The notes beneath the pieces were generated by a model. That model saw only the letters and a list, made by a program, of their open reading frames with translations. It was not told the DNA's origin and did not search any database. The position numbers were made by a program, and so were the translations under genes. DNA of 64,000 nucleotides from an uncultured Cohaesibacter sp. (GTDB lineage: Bacteria; Pseudomonadota; Alphaproteobacteria; Rhizobiales; Cohaesibacteraceae): positions 2,919,001 to 2,983,000 of the forward strand of contig NZ_OY782764.1 in NCBI RefSeq assembly GCF_963678225.1, in the 5' to 3' direction. This document shows positions 9,627 to 18,541 of the stretch, piece by piece (position 1 is the first letter of the stretch; each line of letters starts with the position of its first letter).

Positions 9627-10808
9627 ATGCCACTCTCTTCTTCCTCCTTTCAGTTTATGACGGCCTCGGCCATTCACTTCGGGCGTGGCAAAGCTGAACA
9701 GGCCATACCAGAGATCGGAAAGTTGGGGTCGCCCTTGCTTCTGATACATGGGCGCGACGGCAGGCGCGTACAATGGCTATCCGATGCTCTGGTAGAGCAG
9801 GGAGTGGAGGTGATTGGTTTCTCCGTTCCAAAAGAGCCAGACATTACTCTTATAGAAGAAGGCATCGCCCATGCGCGCGCAACGCGGGTGCGTGCTGTCG
9901 TTGCGATCGGAGGGGGCGCGGTGATCGATGCGGGCAAGGCGCTGGCTGCATTGGTACCTGCATTGCGGCCGGTGATGGATCATCTCGAAGTGGTTGGCAA
10001 GGGATTGCCTCTGGAAAAAGAGCCTCTGCCGTTTGCAGCTCTGCCAACGACGGCAGGCACCGGCGCCGAGGTGACGAAGAATGCCGTACTCACAGTGCCA
10101 GAGGCTGCGCGCAAGGTTTCCCTTAGAGATCCGCGCATGCTGCCGAACATGGCCATTGTTGATCCGGCGCTGACGGACAATCTACCGCGCGCCATAACGC
10201 TGGCCAGCGGGCTGGATGCTGTGACTCAGGTCATCGAGCCCTATCTTTCCTGTAAAGCCAATATGCTGACGGACCTTATCTCTCGCGACGCTATCCCCAA
10301 GGGGGTGAAAGCGCTGGCCAGGCTGATGGAAGCGGAAGACAAAGCAGCCAGGGATGCCCTGGCTTGGACCAGCCTGTGTGGCGGCCTTGCGTTGGCCAAT
10401 GCCGGGCTCGGAGCCGTGCATGGTCTGGCTGGTGTGCTGGGAGGCGTTACAGGCGGGGCACATGGCGCACTGTGCGGTGCTCTGTTGCCATATGTATTAA
10501 GTGCGAATGAAGAAGCTGTGCAGACAAGCGAAGATCTGAGCGAGACAGTGCGTTCCGATTTGAACGAGCGTTTTGCCTTTGTCAAAAACTGTATCGGCGG
10601 AGCCTTGGGATGCTCCGCCGATCAGGCGTTTGATCAATTGGCAAGCTGGTCTCGCGCCAACGCTTTGCCCGGTCTGGGAGATCTGGGGCTGGAGGCGGCC
10701 CAGACCCCTTCTGTCGCCGAAGCGTCCGCTGTGTCTTCATCCATGAAGGGCAATCCGCTTCCCCTGCCCAGGGAAACGTTGGAAACCATCCTTCAGGCCG
10801 CCAGCTGA
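9627..10808 (+). CDS. Iron-containing (group III) alcohol dehydrogenase
   Basis: A 393-residue member of the Fe-dependent alcohol dehydrogenase family, which reduces aldehydes or oxidises alcohols with NAD(P)H. The nucleotide-binding loop is AIGGGAVIDAGKA and the phosphate loop LPTTAGTGAEVT; the metal-site histidines are in AVHGLAGVLGG and GGAHGALCG, with the aspartate before TQVIE. The ATG has CGGAG at 7 bases. Position next to the divergent pflB and the stress protein suggests a role in anaerobic aldehyde reduction, but maleylacetate reductase-like or methanol/1,3-propanediol dehydrogenase-like activities cannot be excluded. Confidence 0.9.
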   Translation: MPLSSSSFQFMTASAIHFGRGKAEQAIPEIGKLGSPLLLIHGRDGRRVQWLSDALVEQGVEVIGFSVPKEPDITLIEEGIAHARATRVRAVVAIGGGAVIDAGKALAALVPALRPVMDHLEVVGKGLPLEKEPLPFAALPTTAGTGAEVTKNAVLTVPEAARKVSLRDPRMLPNMAIVDPALTDNLPRAITLASGLDAVTQVIEPYLSCKANMLTDLISRDAIPKGVKALARLMEAEDKAARDALAWTSLCGGLALANAGLGAVHGLAGVLGGVTGGAHGALCGALLPYVLSANEEAVQTSEDLSETVRSDLNERFAFVKNCIGGALGCSADQAFDQLASWSRANALPGLGDLGLEAAQTPSVAEASAVSSSMKGNPLPLPRETLETILQAAS

Positions 10809-10891
10809 ACGTTTCGTGGGTCAATAGGTGCAAGTTTCATATTGATCCCGACTGACGCACTTACCATTATCAAACGTCCCGTCTCTGACCA

Positions 10892-11722
10892 TCAGTGGGC
10901 CATAAAGACCGGCACTTTCACACTCTGCAGCATTTCGGTGGTCACGCCGCCGAAAATGTCCTGCGAGAATTTCGAGTGTTCATAGGCCCCCATGATAATA
11001 AGGTCGGAGCCCATCTCGTCTGCCGTTTGAACAATGGTTTCGGCGACCGAACGCCCCGTGCCGCGATCATGGATGTGGGATGCTTCCACATTATGGCGCT
11101 CCAACAGGCCCATGATGCCATGGTCAGGATGTTGATCCACCGTGTGGGATGCGCCCACAGTCAACAAAGTGACCTGAGTGCCCTGTTCCAGCATGGGCAT
11201 GGCGTCGCCAACCGCGCGGGCGATGGTGCGTTTGCCATCCCAGGCAATAAGTACCTTGCGTGCTGGCCCTTTGGCTTTGAAACCATCCGGAACGACGACA
11301 ACCGGCCGACCGCTTTGCAGGGCTATCCTGTCGGGATAGGCGGCGAGAAACTCATATTGCTCGTCTTCAGGGTGGTTGCCAGTGATCACCATGTCATAGC
11401 AACGGGCGATCTCGGAGATGGATGTCATCATATGTGGTTCGACATCAATGAAGCTGGTGCGGCCTTCAAGGCTGGCTGCCTTGACCGTGTTCTGGAACCT
11501 CTGCGTGATCTCGGAAATCCGCTTTTTCTCGGCATTCTGCACGGCCAGATGTACCTCGTCAGACACAATCGTGGCGATGCGCCGCTCCATCTTGGAATAG
11601 CCATGCCTCACGACGCCGGTGAGCCATGCGTCATAATGATGAGCGAGCTTGATCGCGAAGTCGAGACCGCTCCCTTCATCCTGTTCTCCACTATAGGCAT
11701 AGAGAATGCTCTTGATGGTCAT
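10892..11722 (-). CDS. Universal stress protein with two USP domains
   Basis: A 276-residue cytoplasmic protein made of two tandem USP folds (about residues 1-140 and 150-276), the second ending in the typical QSVKVPVFMAH. Such UspE-like proteins respond to energy limitation or oxygen depletion. The ATG at 11722 is preceded by AAGGAGG; 18 further codons upstream are rejected on that ground. Its neighbours are the alcohol dehydrogenase (convergent, 83 bp away) and, further on, pflB, which fits an anaerobic stress role. The classical ATP-binding GXXGXX(S/T) loop is not clearly conserved, so nucleotide binding is uncertain. Confidence 0.88.
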   Translation of the reverse strand: MTIKSILYAYSGEQDEGSGLDFAIKLAHHYDAWLTGVVRHGYSKMERRIATIVSDEVHLAVQNAEKKRISEITQRFQNTVKAASLEGRTSFIDVEPHMMTSISEIARCYDMVITGNHPEDEQYEFLAAYPDRIALQSGRPVVVVPDGFKAKGPARKVLIAWDGKRTIARAVGDAMPMLEQGTQVTLLTVGASHTVDQHPDHGIMGLLERHNVEASHIHDRGTGRSVAETIVQTADEMGSDLIIMGAYEHSKFSQDIFGGVTTEMLQSVKVPVFMAH

Positions 11723-12201
11723 GATGCTTCCTCCTTCTCGCTCTGCCGCGTTCGAAGAGATAAAAGCCTGTGACACATTCTGGTCGACGGCAAAAATCTG
11801 CCGAACATGGCAATCTAGAAAGGGAACATGCGGGGGACGCGCACATTTTGCCGGAACACTGCAAGAAGCGTCCGTTTCGACGTCTAGGCCCCTTCAGCGC
11901 TTCTGCGCGGCCAATTTTTCTATATCGGGCCTTTTCGCCGATGCGAACGGGTCGTATGCGATATCTCACTCGAAATAACGCGACGGTATGACCATCATGC
12001 AATGCCAATCCACCATTGAACCCTTCTCTTCATTCTAGAAAAGGGAGGGATATCTAACAATATGGAATATAGTCATAATTCGGAAGCAAGGGGTCTCTGC
12101 CGCTTACTAGGCTCATCTTATGCAGAAGCCTATAGACCTTAGATCTAGGAATGCGTTGGCGTTTGGAGCGGTTCTAGCACAACTGGCCCACGCATACATC
12201 A
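11723..12201. other. Intergenic region without recognised gene
   Basis: 479 bases between the minus-strand stress protein start and the end of the minus-strand EamA gene. It should hold the promoter for the stress protein; no clear terminator for the EamA gene, no repeat and no SD-linked frame was seen. Confidence 0.5.
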
Positions 12202-13068
12202 TTAGCGATTGCTGCGGTGAATGGCATAGAGCCCGGCACCAACAATCATGATGGCTCCCAGAATGGTGGACCAGATCGGTAGATCGCCAAACACCAGAAA
12301 GCCAATGGGGATGGACCACACAATCTGCATATAGGTAAAGGGCTGAATGGCACTCGCCTCTGTGAGAGAAAGGGCTTTCATGACGCTGAAATGGGCCGCC
12401 GTGCTGAAGATGCAGGCCCCGGCCAGCAAGGGAAAGTTCATCTCGGACAGGGCTGGAGCCATTTGCAGACCCGGCCATGTGGTTGCGATAACACCAATGA
12501 GACCGGCATAGAAAAAAGAGGTCAGAGTGGTGTCTCGGCGGCTCGCCAGGCGCGTGAACAGTTGGTAAAGCGCAAAGGAAGAGGTTGCCGCCAAAGCTAC
12601 GAACCCGCCATAGCCCCAGATATTGCCGCTTGGCTGCATGGCGATCGCCAGACCCAGCAGTCCCACGACCAAAGCCCCGATGCGATGCCATCCAACCACT
12701 TCCCCCAGAAAGACCGCGGCAAGACCGGTTACGATAAGCGGATGCACCATGATGATGGTGGTTACCTCCGCAAGGCCGAGCATGCTGTAGGAATAGATAA
12801 TGAGAGCAATCTCTGTGACCAGCAAAACACCGCGCAAGATCTGCAAAAACGGGCGCGGAGTTCTCACTGCTCCCGCGAGGCCCTCTTTGCTCATCAATGC
12901 CCAGATGATGGCGACAATCAGATGAAACCAGTAGCGCACCATCATGATGAACCAGACGGAATGATCCATCACGAGCAATTTGGAAATTGCATCATGCATC
13001 GAGAAAATGATCGTGGCTAGAATGGCAAAGAAAATGCCCAGATTTCTTGGAGAACTGATCGCCGACAT
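12202..13068 (-). CDS. EamA/DMT-family transporter
   Basis: A 288-residue inner-membrane protein with about ten hydrophobic helices in two EamA repeats, the RhaT/YdcZ-type drug/metabolite exporter fold. The first repeat begins at FFAILATIIFSMHDAISK and the second after WGYGGFVALAATSSFALYQ. Members export amino acids, purines or other small molecules; the substrate is not predictable. The start ATG at 13068 has only a weak upstream AAAGG. The gene is divergent from a LacI-type regulator across 571 bp rich in dyads, so regulation by that protein is possible but unproven. Confidence 0.88.
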   Translation of the reverse strand: MSAISSPRNLGIFFAILATIIFSMHDAISKLLVMDHSVWFIMMVRYWFHLIVAIIWALMSKEGLAGAVRTPRPFLQILRGVLLVTEIALIIYSYSMLGLAEVTTIIMVHPLIVTGLAAVFLGEVVGWHRIGALVVGLLGLAIAMQPSGNIWGYGGFVALAATSSFALYQLFTRLASRRDTTLTSFFYAGLIGVIATTWPGLQMAPALSEMNFPLLAGACIFSTAAHFSVMKALSLTEASAIQPFTYMQIVWSIPIGFLVFGDLPIWSTILGAIMIVGAGLYAIHRSNR

Positions 13069-13639
13069 GAAAGGGAGCCTTTACTTGAGCAGGGGACTTT
13101 TCAGGCAAGAAAATTGATCAAACAAATTGAAGTCTCGAAGTGCTCGAAGATCCGAAACAGATCTTCGTTGTCTTACCATGCATAGACGACTGATCTAACC
13201 ATAACAAGCTTGTTTTCCCGCGTTGCAGGCCGGACGCTGAAATTTGTAAAATCTGTAAATTTCAAACTTTATGAAAATTTTATCTTTCATGAAATATTCA
13301 AATAGACGAATTGGTTATTGTGACAAATTGGAGAAATCTAACCAATAGATTGAAAAAATAGATTTTGTACAACTGTGTCCGTGACAATATATCCGATTTA
13401 AAACAAGGGCTAATGGAAATTTCTATTTGCAAACAAAGAGCAATTTTGACAATAAAAGATAGGTTCAACCATTGCGCGTTGATTCTTTTCTGGGGTCAGC
13501 GTATCTGCTTATATCCTCTTGTCTTTTGCTTTAAAATGCGCGTGTGATTTAACAGATATGCTGGAATTACGACCGCGCTCTCTTGTCTGTATTTGGGGTC
13601 TGTACATGAGAGCGTTTTATTATTTCCGTGGGGTGGGCA
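13069..13639. promoter_or_regulatory. Dyad-rich divergent regulatory region (EamA / LacI)
   Basis: AT-rich region with several inverted repeats: a perfect 8-bp hairpin with arms 13145-13152 and 13160-13167; TTTCATGAAA at 13285-13294; an 8-bp repeat ATTGGTTA/TAACCAAT at 13310-13317 and 13339-13346; and TTGTACAA at 13365-13372. These are candidates for LacI-family autoregulation, though none has the central CG typical of many LacI operators. No coding frame with an SD was found. Confidence 0.5.
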
Positions 13640-14650
13640 ATGGCAACTTTAGCAGATATTGCTAGAGAAGTTGGCGTCTCTAATAAGACTGTTTCTCTTA
13701 CGTTGCGCGGTAAGAGATGCTCAAGTGAAGAGACAGCCAAGCGCATTTACGAGGTAGCGGAACGAACCGGCTACCTTGAAAAATACACAACAAGAACCAA
13801 CAATCTGGAGCAGTTCTCCTTTATTGGTTTTATAGCAGACAATGTTGCCACTTCGCCTTATTCGGTCGAGTTGTTGCGTGGGGCGCAAGCCGAAGCGCTC
13901 TCTCATGGCCGGATTTTGCTTGTGGGTTCGCTTGAAAGCGAAATGCAGAATCTCGCAGGAATATGCCGTATGTTTCGCACATACAAGGCGGCCGGCTTTA
14001 TTTATGCGTCCCAGCATCGGCAATATGTCAATCACGCCGACTGCTTTGGTGACGAGAGTGTGGTTTATATGAACTGCACGCCCGTCAATAGCAACGGCAA
14101 GATCATATTGCCAGATGACGAAAAGGGCGGATATCTGCAGGCATCGCATCTATTGGAATTGGGGCATAGAAATATCGCGATCATTTCGCTGCCCCATGAA
14201 GATCCGGCCACCTCGTTGCGCCTGAAAGGGATCTCCAAGGCGATGGCAAAGCAGGGGCTCTCGCTCAATGCGGACATGTGTCATCTGGGCGTTTCGGGCT
14301 ATTTCGATGTTGGTGAAACTTACATCGCCTATGAGAAGGCTCGGGAAGTGCTGACTGCAGCCAATCGTCCTTCAGCTATCATCTGCGGCAATGATCGCAT
14401 TGCGCTCATGGTGATGAATGCTGCCGGAGATCTGGGGATCAAAGTGCCCTCTGAGCTGTCTGTTATTGGCTTTGATGATTTCAAAACCATATCGGAACAT
14501 GTGCGACCTCAACTGACGACAGTGAGCTTGCCTCATTTTGAAATGGGGCAACGCGCAGTATCTGAAATAATAAAGGGCAGCGCGCAGTCGAACTTTGTCA
14601 ATCTGATCTCTTGTGAGCTCATTAAAAGACAATCCTGCGCACCGCTCTGA
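13640..14650 (+). CDS. LacI-family transcriptional regulator
   Basis: A 336-residue repressor-type protein. The N-terminal helix-turn-helix is unmistakable (MATLADIAREVGVSNKTVSLT, with the hinge following), then a periplasmic-binding-protein-like sugar sensor domain ending in the usual LSVIGFDD motif near residue 280. The ATG at 13640 starts exactly at the DNA-binding domain and lies behind a G-rich stretch that can act as SD; a GTG four codons upstream is an alternative. Ligand unknown. No sugar catabolic gene adjoins it; the divergent DMT exporter is the nearest candidate target, and self-regulation is likely. Confidence 0.92.
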   Translation: MATLADIAREVGVSNKTVSLTLRGKRCSSEETAKRIYEVAERTGYLEKYTTRTNNLEQFSFIGFIADNVATSPYSVELLRGAQAEALSHGRILLVGSLESEMQNLAGICRMFRTYKAAGFIYASQHRQYVNHADCFGDESVVYMNCTPVNSNGKIILPDDEKGGYLQASHLLELGHRNIAIISLPHEDPATSLRLKGISKAMAKQGLSLNADMCHLGVSGYFDVGETYIAYEKAREVLTAANRPSAIICGNDRIALMVMNAAGDLGIKVPSELSVIGFDDFKTISEHVRPQLTTVSLPHFEMGQRAVSEIIKGSAQSNFVNLISCELIKRQSCAPL

Positions 14651-14669
14651 ATGAGCGCAGTAACAACAC

Positions 14670-14707
14670 AAAAAAGAAGCGAGAGTGATGATATCACCCT
14701 TGCTTCT
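14670..14707 (-). terminator. Terminator between lacI-type gene and yqjG-type gene
   Basis: An interrupted stem (AGAAGC/GCTTCT outer arms and GTGAT/ATCAC inner arms) is followed on the minus strand by TTTTTT. It lies 40 bases past the minus-strand glutathionyl-hydroquinone reductase stop and 20 past the plus-strand regulator stop, so it can serve the former and perhaps both. Confidence 0.7.
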
Positions 14708-14746
14708 CATCTATGCGTTGCTGACTTTTTATTGCAGTTTTTGCAT

Positions 14747-15733
14747 TCAGGCGGCCTTTAGCTGTACCCTGTCATGTGGTCGATTATAGTCGATTTCAGG
14801 ACCCATGGGCACGATCCGTGTCGGGTTGATCATGTCATGGCTGGCGTAATAATGATTCTTGATGTGATCCATCCGCACCGTCTTGGCCACGCCTGACTGC
14901 TGATAAAGGTCGCGAACATAGTTGGACAGGTTCGGATAGGATTCAATCGAGCGTAGATTGCATTTGAAATGGCCGTAATAGACCGAGTCAAAGCGAATAA
15001 GGGTCGTGAATAGGCGCCAATCAGCTTCCGTCTGGCCATAGTTCAGCAGAAAGCGTGATTTCGAAAGCCGCTCTTCCAGCCAATCCAGCGTCTCGAACAG
15101 CGGAACAAGCGCTTCCTCATAGGCCGCTTGGGTTGTTGCAAAGCCAGCCTTGTAGACGCCATTGTTGACGGTGTTGTAAATCCGTTCATTCAGCTCTTCG
15201 ATTTCTGCGCGATGAGCTTCCGGCCAGTAGTCCCCCACTTTTGCGCCGATGCCGTCAAAAGCGGAATTCAGCATGCGGATGATTTCGGACGACTCGTTGG
15301 AAACAATTGTGCCGGTTTTCTTGTCCCACAACACAGGCACCGTCACGCGACCACTATAGGTCGCATCGGCCTTGGTGTAGATTTCATGCAAATAGCGGGC
15401 GCCGAAGAGAGGATCGGGAATAACGCCATCGGCGTCCTCGAAAGTCCAGCCATTTTCGCCCATGAAGCTGTTGACCACGGAAACCGAGATCATGTCTTCA
15501 AGCCCTTTGAGGGCGCGGAAAATCAGGGTGCGGTGTGCCCAGGGGCATGCGTAGGAAACATAGAGATGATAGCGCCCGGCTTCTGCCTTGAATCCGGCTT
15601 CACCTGTGGGGCCTGCGGAGCCATCGGCCGTCACCCAGTTGCGAAAAGCGGAATCCTTGCGCACGAAGCGCCCGCCGGTGGATTTGGTGTCATACCACTG
15701 ATCATGCCATTTGCCATCAACGAGCAGTCCCAT
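14747..15733 (-). CDS. yqjG: Glutathionyl-hydroquinone reductase (YqjG/Xi-class GST)
   Basis: Xi-class glutathione transferase that removes glutathione from glutathionyl-hydroquinones, recycling quinones in the cytoplasm. The 328-residue length is normal. The catalytic cysteine is Cys63 in the diagnostic motif YACPWAHR; the SNESSEIIRMLN segment is the glutathione-binding loop, and the C-terminal all-alpha domain includes RFLLNYGQTEADWRLF. The ATG at 15733 has GGAAG upstream. It is the third gene of a likely pirin-wrbA-yqjG run, all three handling quinone or oxidant chemistry. Confidence is high because the CPWAH motif is specific. Confidence 0.94.
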   Translation of the reverse strand: MGLLVDGKWHDQWYDTKSTGGRFVRKDSAFRNWVTADGSAGPTGEAGFKAEAGRYHLYVSYACPWAHRTLIFRALKGLEDMISVSVVNSFMGENGWTFEDADGVIPDPLFGARYLHEIYTKADATYSGRVTVPVLWDKKTGTIVSNESSEIIRMLNSAFDGIGAKVGDYWPEAHRAEIEELNERIYNTVNNGVYKAGFATTQAAYEEALVPLFETLDWLEERLSKSRFLLNYGQTEADWRLFTTLIRFDSVYYGHFKCNLRSIESYPNLSNYVRDLYQQSGVAKTVRMDHIKNHYYASHDMINPTRIVPMGPEIDYNRPHDRVQLKAA

Positions 15734-15779
15734 AATGTTTCCTTCCTTCTTGTCGGTGCTTTTGTTTTAAGTCTTGTCC

Positions 15780-15808
15780 GGTCTGGAGGCTGGTTTGTTC
15801 TCCAGACC
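15780..15808 (-). other. Perfect hairpin between wrbA and yqjG
   Basis: A 9-bp perfect inverted repeat (15780-15788 with 15800-15808, 11-base loop) lies in the 157-bp gap. It has no following T tract on either strand, so an mRNA-stability or processing role is more likely than intrinsic termination. Confidence 0.55.
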
Positions 15809-15890
15809 AGAGATATTGTTCTTGTTGTTCTTGTTGGCCTTGGTTGCGGTTTTGACGGCTTATGCGCGTTCTTCTCGCAACAAGCAGGGG

Positions 15891-16490
15891 TTAGTCAGCA
15901 AGCTTGGAAGCAAGCTTGGCGACGTAAGAGCCTTGGTAACGGGCGCCTTCCAGTTCGATTTCGGAAGGCTGACGGGAGCCGTCACCATCGGTGATGGTGG
16001 TTGCACCATAAGGGGAGCCACCCTTCATTTCCTCGATACCCATCTGGCCCTGGAATGCATAAGGCAGACCTGCGACCACCATGCCATGATGCAGCAGGGT
16101 CGGAATGAAGCCCATGATGGTGGTTTCCTGACCACCATGCTGGGTCGCGGAGGAGGTGAAGACCGAGCCGACCTTGCCGGTCAGCTTGCCAGCAGCCCAG
16201 AGGCCACCGGTCTGATCCCAGAAATTGCGCATCTGGGAGGCGACAGTGCCAAAGCGGGTGCCAGCGCCAACGATGATGGCATCATACTGGTCAAGCTCGC
16301 TAGGATCTGCGATCGGGGCTTCCTGATCCATCTTGTAGTAAGAGGCTTTTGCCACGTCTTCGGGAACAAGTTCCGGAACCCGTTTGATGGTGACGTCAGC
16401 GCCTTCGGCTTTTGCGCCTTCAGCAACAGCGTTGGCCATGGTTTCGATGTGGCCATATGCGGAATAATAAAGAACGAGTACTTTTGCCAT
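15891..16490 (-). CDS. wrbA: NAD(P)H:quinone oxidoreductase, WrbA type
   Basis: Flavodoxin-like FMN protein that performs two-electron reduction of quinones, avoiding semiquinone radicals. The 199-residue protein has the FMN phosphate loop [12 protein letters not shown] (residues 8-19), the isoalloxazine loops [14 protein letters not shown] and [13 protein letters not shown], and the family C-terminal ending, matching E. coli WrbA along its length. Start at ATG 16490 with an AGGCAGAG stretch upstream. It follows the pirin gene by 52 bp on the same strand and precedes yqjG, which supports a shared function in quinone detoxification. Confidence 0.96.
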   Translation of the reverse strand: MAKVLVLYYSAYGHIETMANAVAEGAKAEGADVTIKRVPELVPEDVAKASYYKMDQEAPIADPSELDQYDAIIVGAGTRFGTVASQMRNFWDQTGGLWAAGKLTGKVGSVFTSSATQHGGQETTIMGFIPTLLHHGMVVAGLPYAFQGQMGIEEMKGGSPYGATTITDGDGSRQPSEIELEGARYQGSYVAKLASKLAD

Positions 16491-16542
16491 TGGTTTTGTC
16501 TCTGCCTGTTTTGGTATTTAAAGATTTGCCCGGCCTACTGAC

Positions 16543-17454
16543 TTAATGAGCCGGCTTGATAAAGGTTCCATTGCGCAATTCGTGAATGGCCTGATGGATT
16601 TCCTGCTTGGTGTTCATCACGATCGGACCATGCCAGGCGACGGGCTCCTGAAGAGGAGCGCCCGAGACCAGCAGGAAGCGGACCCCTTGCGGACCGGCCA
16701 GAACTTCCACTTCGTCCCCGGTGCCGAAATTGATCAGCGTGCGGTTGCCGGACATGTCACGAATATTCACTTCCTCGCCCATGACTTCCTTTTCGAGCAG
16801 GATGCCGCGTGGCTTTGAGGAATTGTCAAATTTGCCCGCGCCTTCGAAGACATAGGCAAAGGCGTTGCGATAGGTGTCGATCTTGAAGCGCTTGCGCACG
16901 CCAGCCGGAACGAAAATGTCCAGATAAAGCGGATCGGCAGCAATGCCGTCGACAGGGCCACGTTTGCCCCAGAACTCACCTACAACAACCTTGACGCTGG
17001 TGCCGTCGTCATCAATGATCTGCGGAATTTCCTTGGCTTCAACATCCTGATAGCGCGGCGCTGTCATTTTTAGGCTTGCTGGCAGGTTGGCCCAGAGCTG
17101 GAAGCCATGCATCTGGCCCTTCTCATTTCCCTTGGGCATTTCCTGATGCATGATACCAGAGCCGGCCGTCATCCACTGGATGTCGCCAGCGCCTAGGCTG
17201 CCATGGTTACCAAGGCTATCGCCATGCTCCACTGTGCCATTGAGCACATAGGTGATGGTTTCGATGCCGCGATGCGGATGCCAGGGGAAGCCACGAATGA
17301 AATCTTCCGGGTCGTCGCCGCGGAAATCATCAAACAGCAGGAACGGGTCGCACTGCTTGGGATCATGAAAGCCGAAGGCACGGTGCAGGCGCACGCCAGC
17401 CCCTTCCATGGTTTCCTGAGCTTGGGTGGTGGAAAGAATTGGTCTGATCGACAT
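16543..17454 (-). CDS. Pirin-family protein (cupin; quercetinase-like)
   Basis: A 303-residue bicupin. The N-terminal metal site is intact: HPHRGIETITY gives two His, and further on come GIMHQEMP His and Glu ligands. Bacterial pirins such as YhhW oxidise quercetin-like flavonols; others modulate enzymes such as pyruvate dehydrogenase. The start ATG has GGAG at 8 bases. First gene of the run with wrbA and yqjG and divergent from a FadR-type regulator, with a dyad between. Activity on plant or algal polyphenols would fit the carbohydrate genes later in the window, as an inference. Confidence 0.93.
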   Translation of the reverse strand: MSIRPILSTTQAQETMEGAGVRLHRAFGFHDPKQCDPFLLFDDFRGDDPEDFIRGFPWHPHRGIETITYVLNGTVEHGDSLGNHGSLGAGDIQWMTAGSGIMHQEMPKGNEKGQMHGFQLWANLPASLKMTAPRYQDVEAKEIPQIIDDDGTSVKVVVGEFWGKRGPVDGIAADPLYLDIFVPAGVRKRFKIDTYRNAFAYVFEGAGKFDNSSKPRGILLEKEVMGEEVNIRDMSGNRTLINFGTGDEVEVLAGPQGVRFLLVSGAPLQEPVAWHGPIVMNTKQEIHQAIHELRNGTFIKPAH

Positions 17455-17645
17455 TTCTTTTCTCCATCACGGGCAGCAAAGCGCTCCCGGAAATCTGTTG
17501 ACTGTTTCGACACCCGACGGAAGCCTATGCGCTTCGTCTCGTTGGGGTGCCTTGCTTGACTTATTAGGTAATAGTCCATAGGCCTTTTGAGAAGCGCAAA
17601 GAATTCATATAACCCATGAGTGTTAAAACATTGATTAAGTCTTTT

Positions 17646-17664
17646 GTATGCAATTTAGGCATAC
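17646..17664. promoter_or_regulatory. Candidate operator GTATGC-N7-GCATAC
   Basis: A perfect 6-bp inverted repeat with a 7-base AT-rich spacer in the region between the divergent pirin and FadR-type genes. Size and symmetry suit a dimeric GntR-superfamily regulator. Assignment to the adjacent regulator is inference. Confidence 0.5.
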
Positions 17665-17814
17665 TTAAGCATAAACCGCCAAGATTGATCGCCTTGGCAA
17701 TCGGTGATACCGTCTGCCGCAAATCGAAGTATCATCCGATTCAAAAAGACCGTAATTCAAGTCAAGCGGCGTCGCTGGACAGCCCGCACGCCTGCTCAAT
17801 TGGTAAAAAGACCC

Positions 17815-18528
17815 GTGACGCAATCTAGCCCGACCAATCAGAAAGCCCCCAGCCTAGCCGACGCCGTTTATGAGGCGCTTCTGAGCCGCATTGTGACCGG
17901 CGTGTATCCCGAAAATAGCAAATTGCCGACCGAGGCCGAGTTGGCCGAAGACCTCGGAGCGTCCCGCCCTACGGTACGGGCGGCCATTGCGCGCTTGCGT
18001 GAAAGCGGGCTTGTGGCTTCTCGCCGCGGCTCGGGCAGCTTCGTGCTCAAGCGGCCAGACGACAGCTTTTTGCAATTTGCGCCCATTGAATCGATTGCCG
18101 ACATTCAGCGCTCTTATGAATATCGTATCATGCTGGAAGGGGAGGCGGCCTATTTTGCAGCCGAGCGGGCCGGTGTCGAGCATCTGGACAAGATGTCCAT
18201 CGAGCTGAAGCGCATGGATGATGCCATTGAAACCGGCGACATGGGAACCGGGGAAGACTACCGCTTTCATCTGGCAATCTGCGAGGCGGCGGACAACCAC
18301 TTCTTCGTCAGTTCCTTTCAGGCGCTGACCGAGGTATCCCTGCAAGCGATGGATATTTCGCGCAATCTCTCATCCCGCAGCAAGCAGGCTCGTCGCGTCA
18401 TCGTGCAGGAAGAGCATCACCGCATCTTCAATGCCATTCGCGCACGCGACATGGATGCCGCCCGCATGCGGATGCAAGAGCATATCCGCAACGCCCGTCG
18501 CCGTATCTTCGAAGGGCCGCTTTCCTGA
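17815..18528 (+). CDS. GntR-family transcriptional regulator, FadR subfamily
   Basis: Winged-helix DNA-binding domain at residues 15-75 (KLPTEAELAEDLGASRPTVR is the recognition part) followed by an all-helical FCD ligand-binding domain, with metal-ligand-type residues in YRFHLAI and EEHHRIF. FCD proteins sense small organic acids such as lactate, pyruvate or gluconate. The 237-residue form from the GTG at 17815 has the normal family length; the frame extends to another GTG at 17704 with 37 basic residues of no family match, and no strong SD settles the matter. Divergent from the pirin operon, which is its likely target. Confidence 0.85.
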   Translation: MTQSSPTNQKAPSLADAVYEALLSRIVTGVYPENSKLPTEAELAEDLGASRPTVRAAIARLRESGLVASRRGSGSFVLKRPDDSFLQFAPIESIADIQRSYEYRIMLEGEAAYFAAERAGVEHLDKMSIELKRMDDAIETGDMGTGEDYRFHLAICEAADNHFFVSSFQALTEVSLQAMDISRNLSSRSKQARRVIVQEEHHRIFNAIRARDMDAARMRMQEHIRNARRRIFEGPLS

Positions 18529-18541
18529 TGGCATTAGCCGG

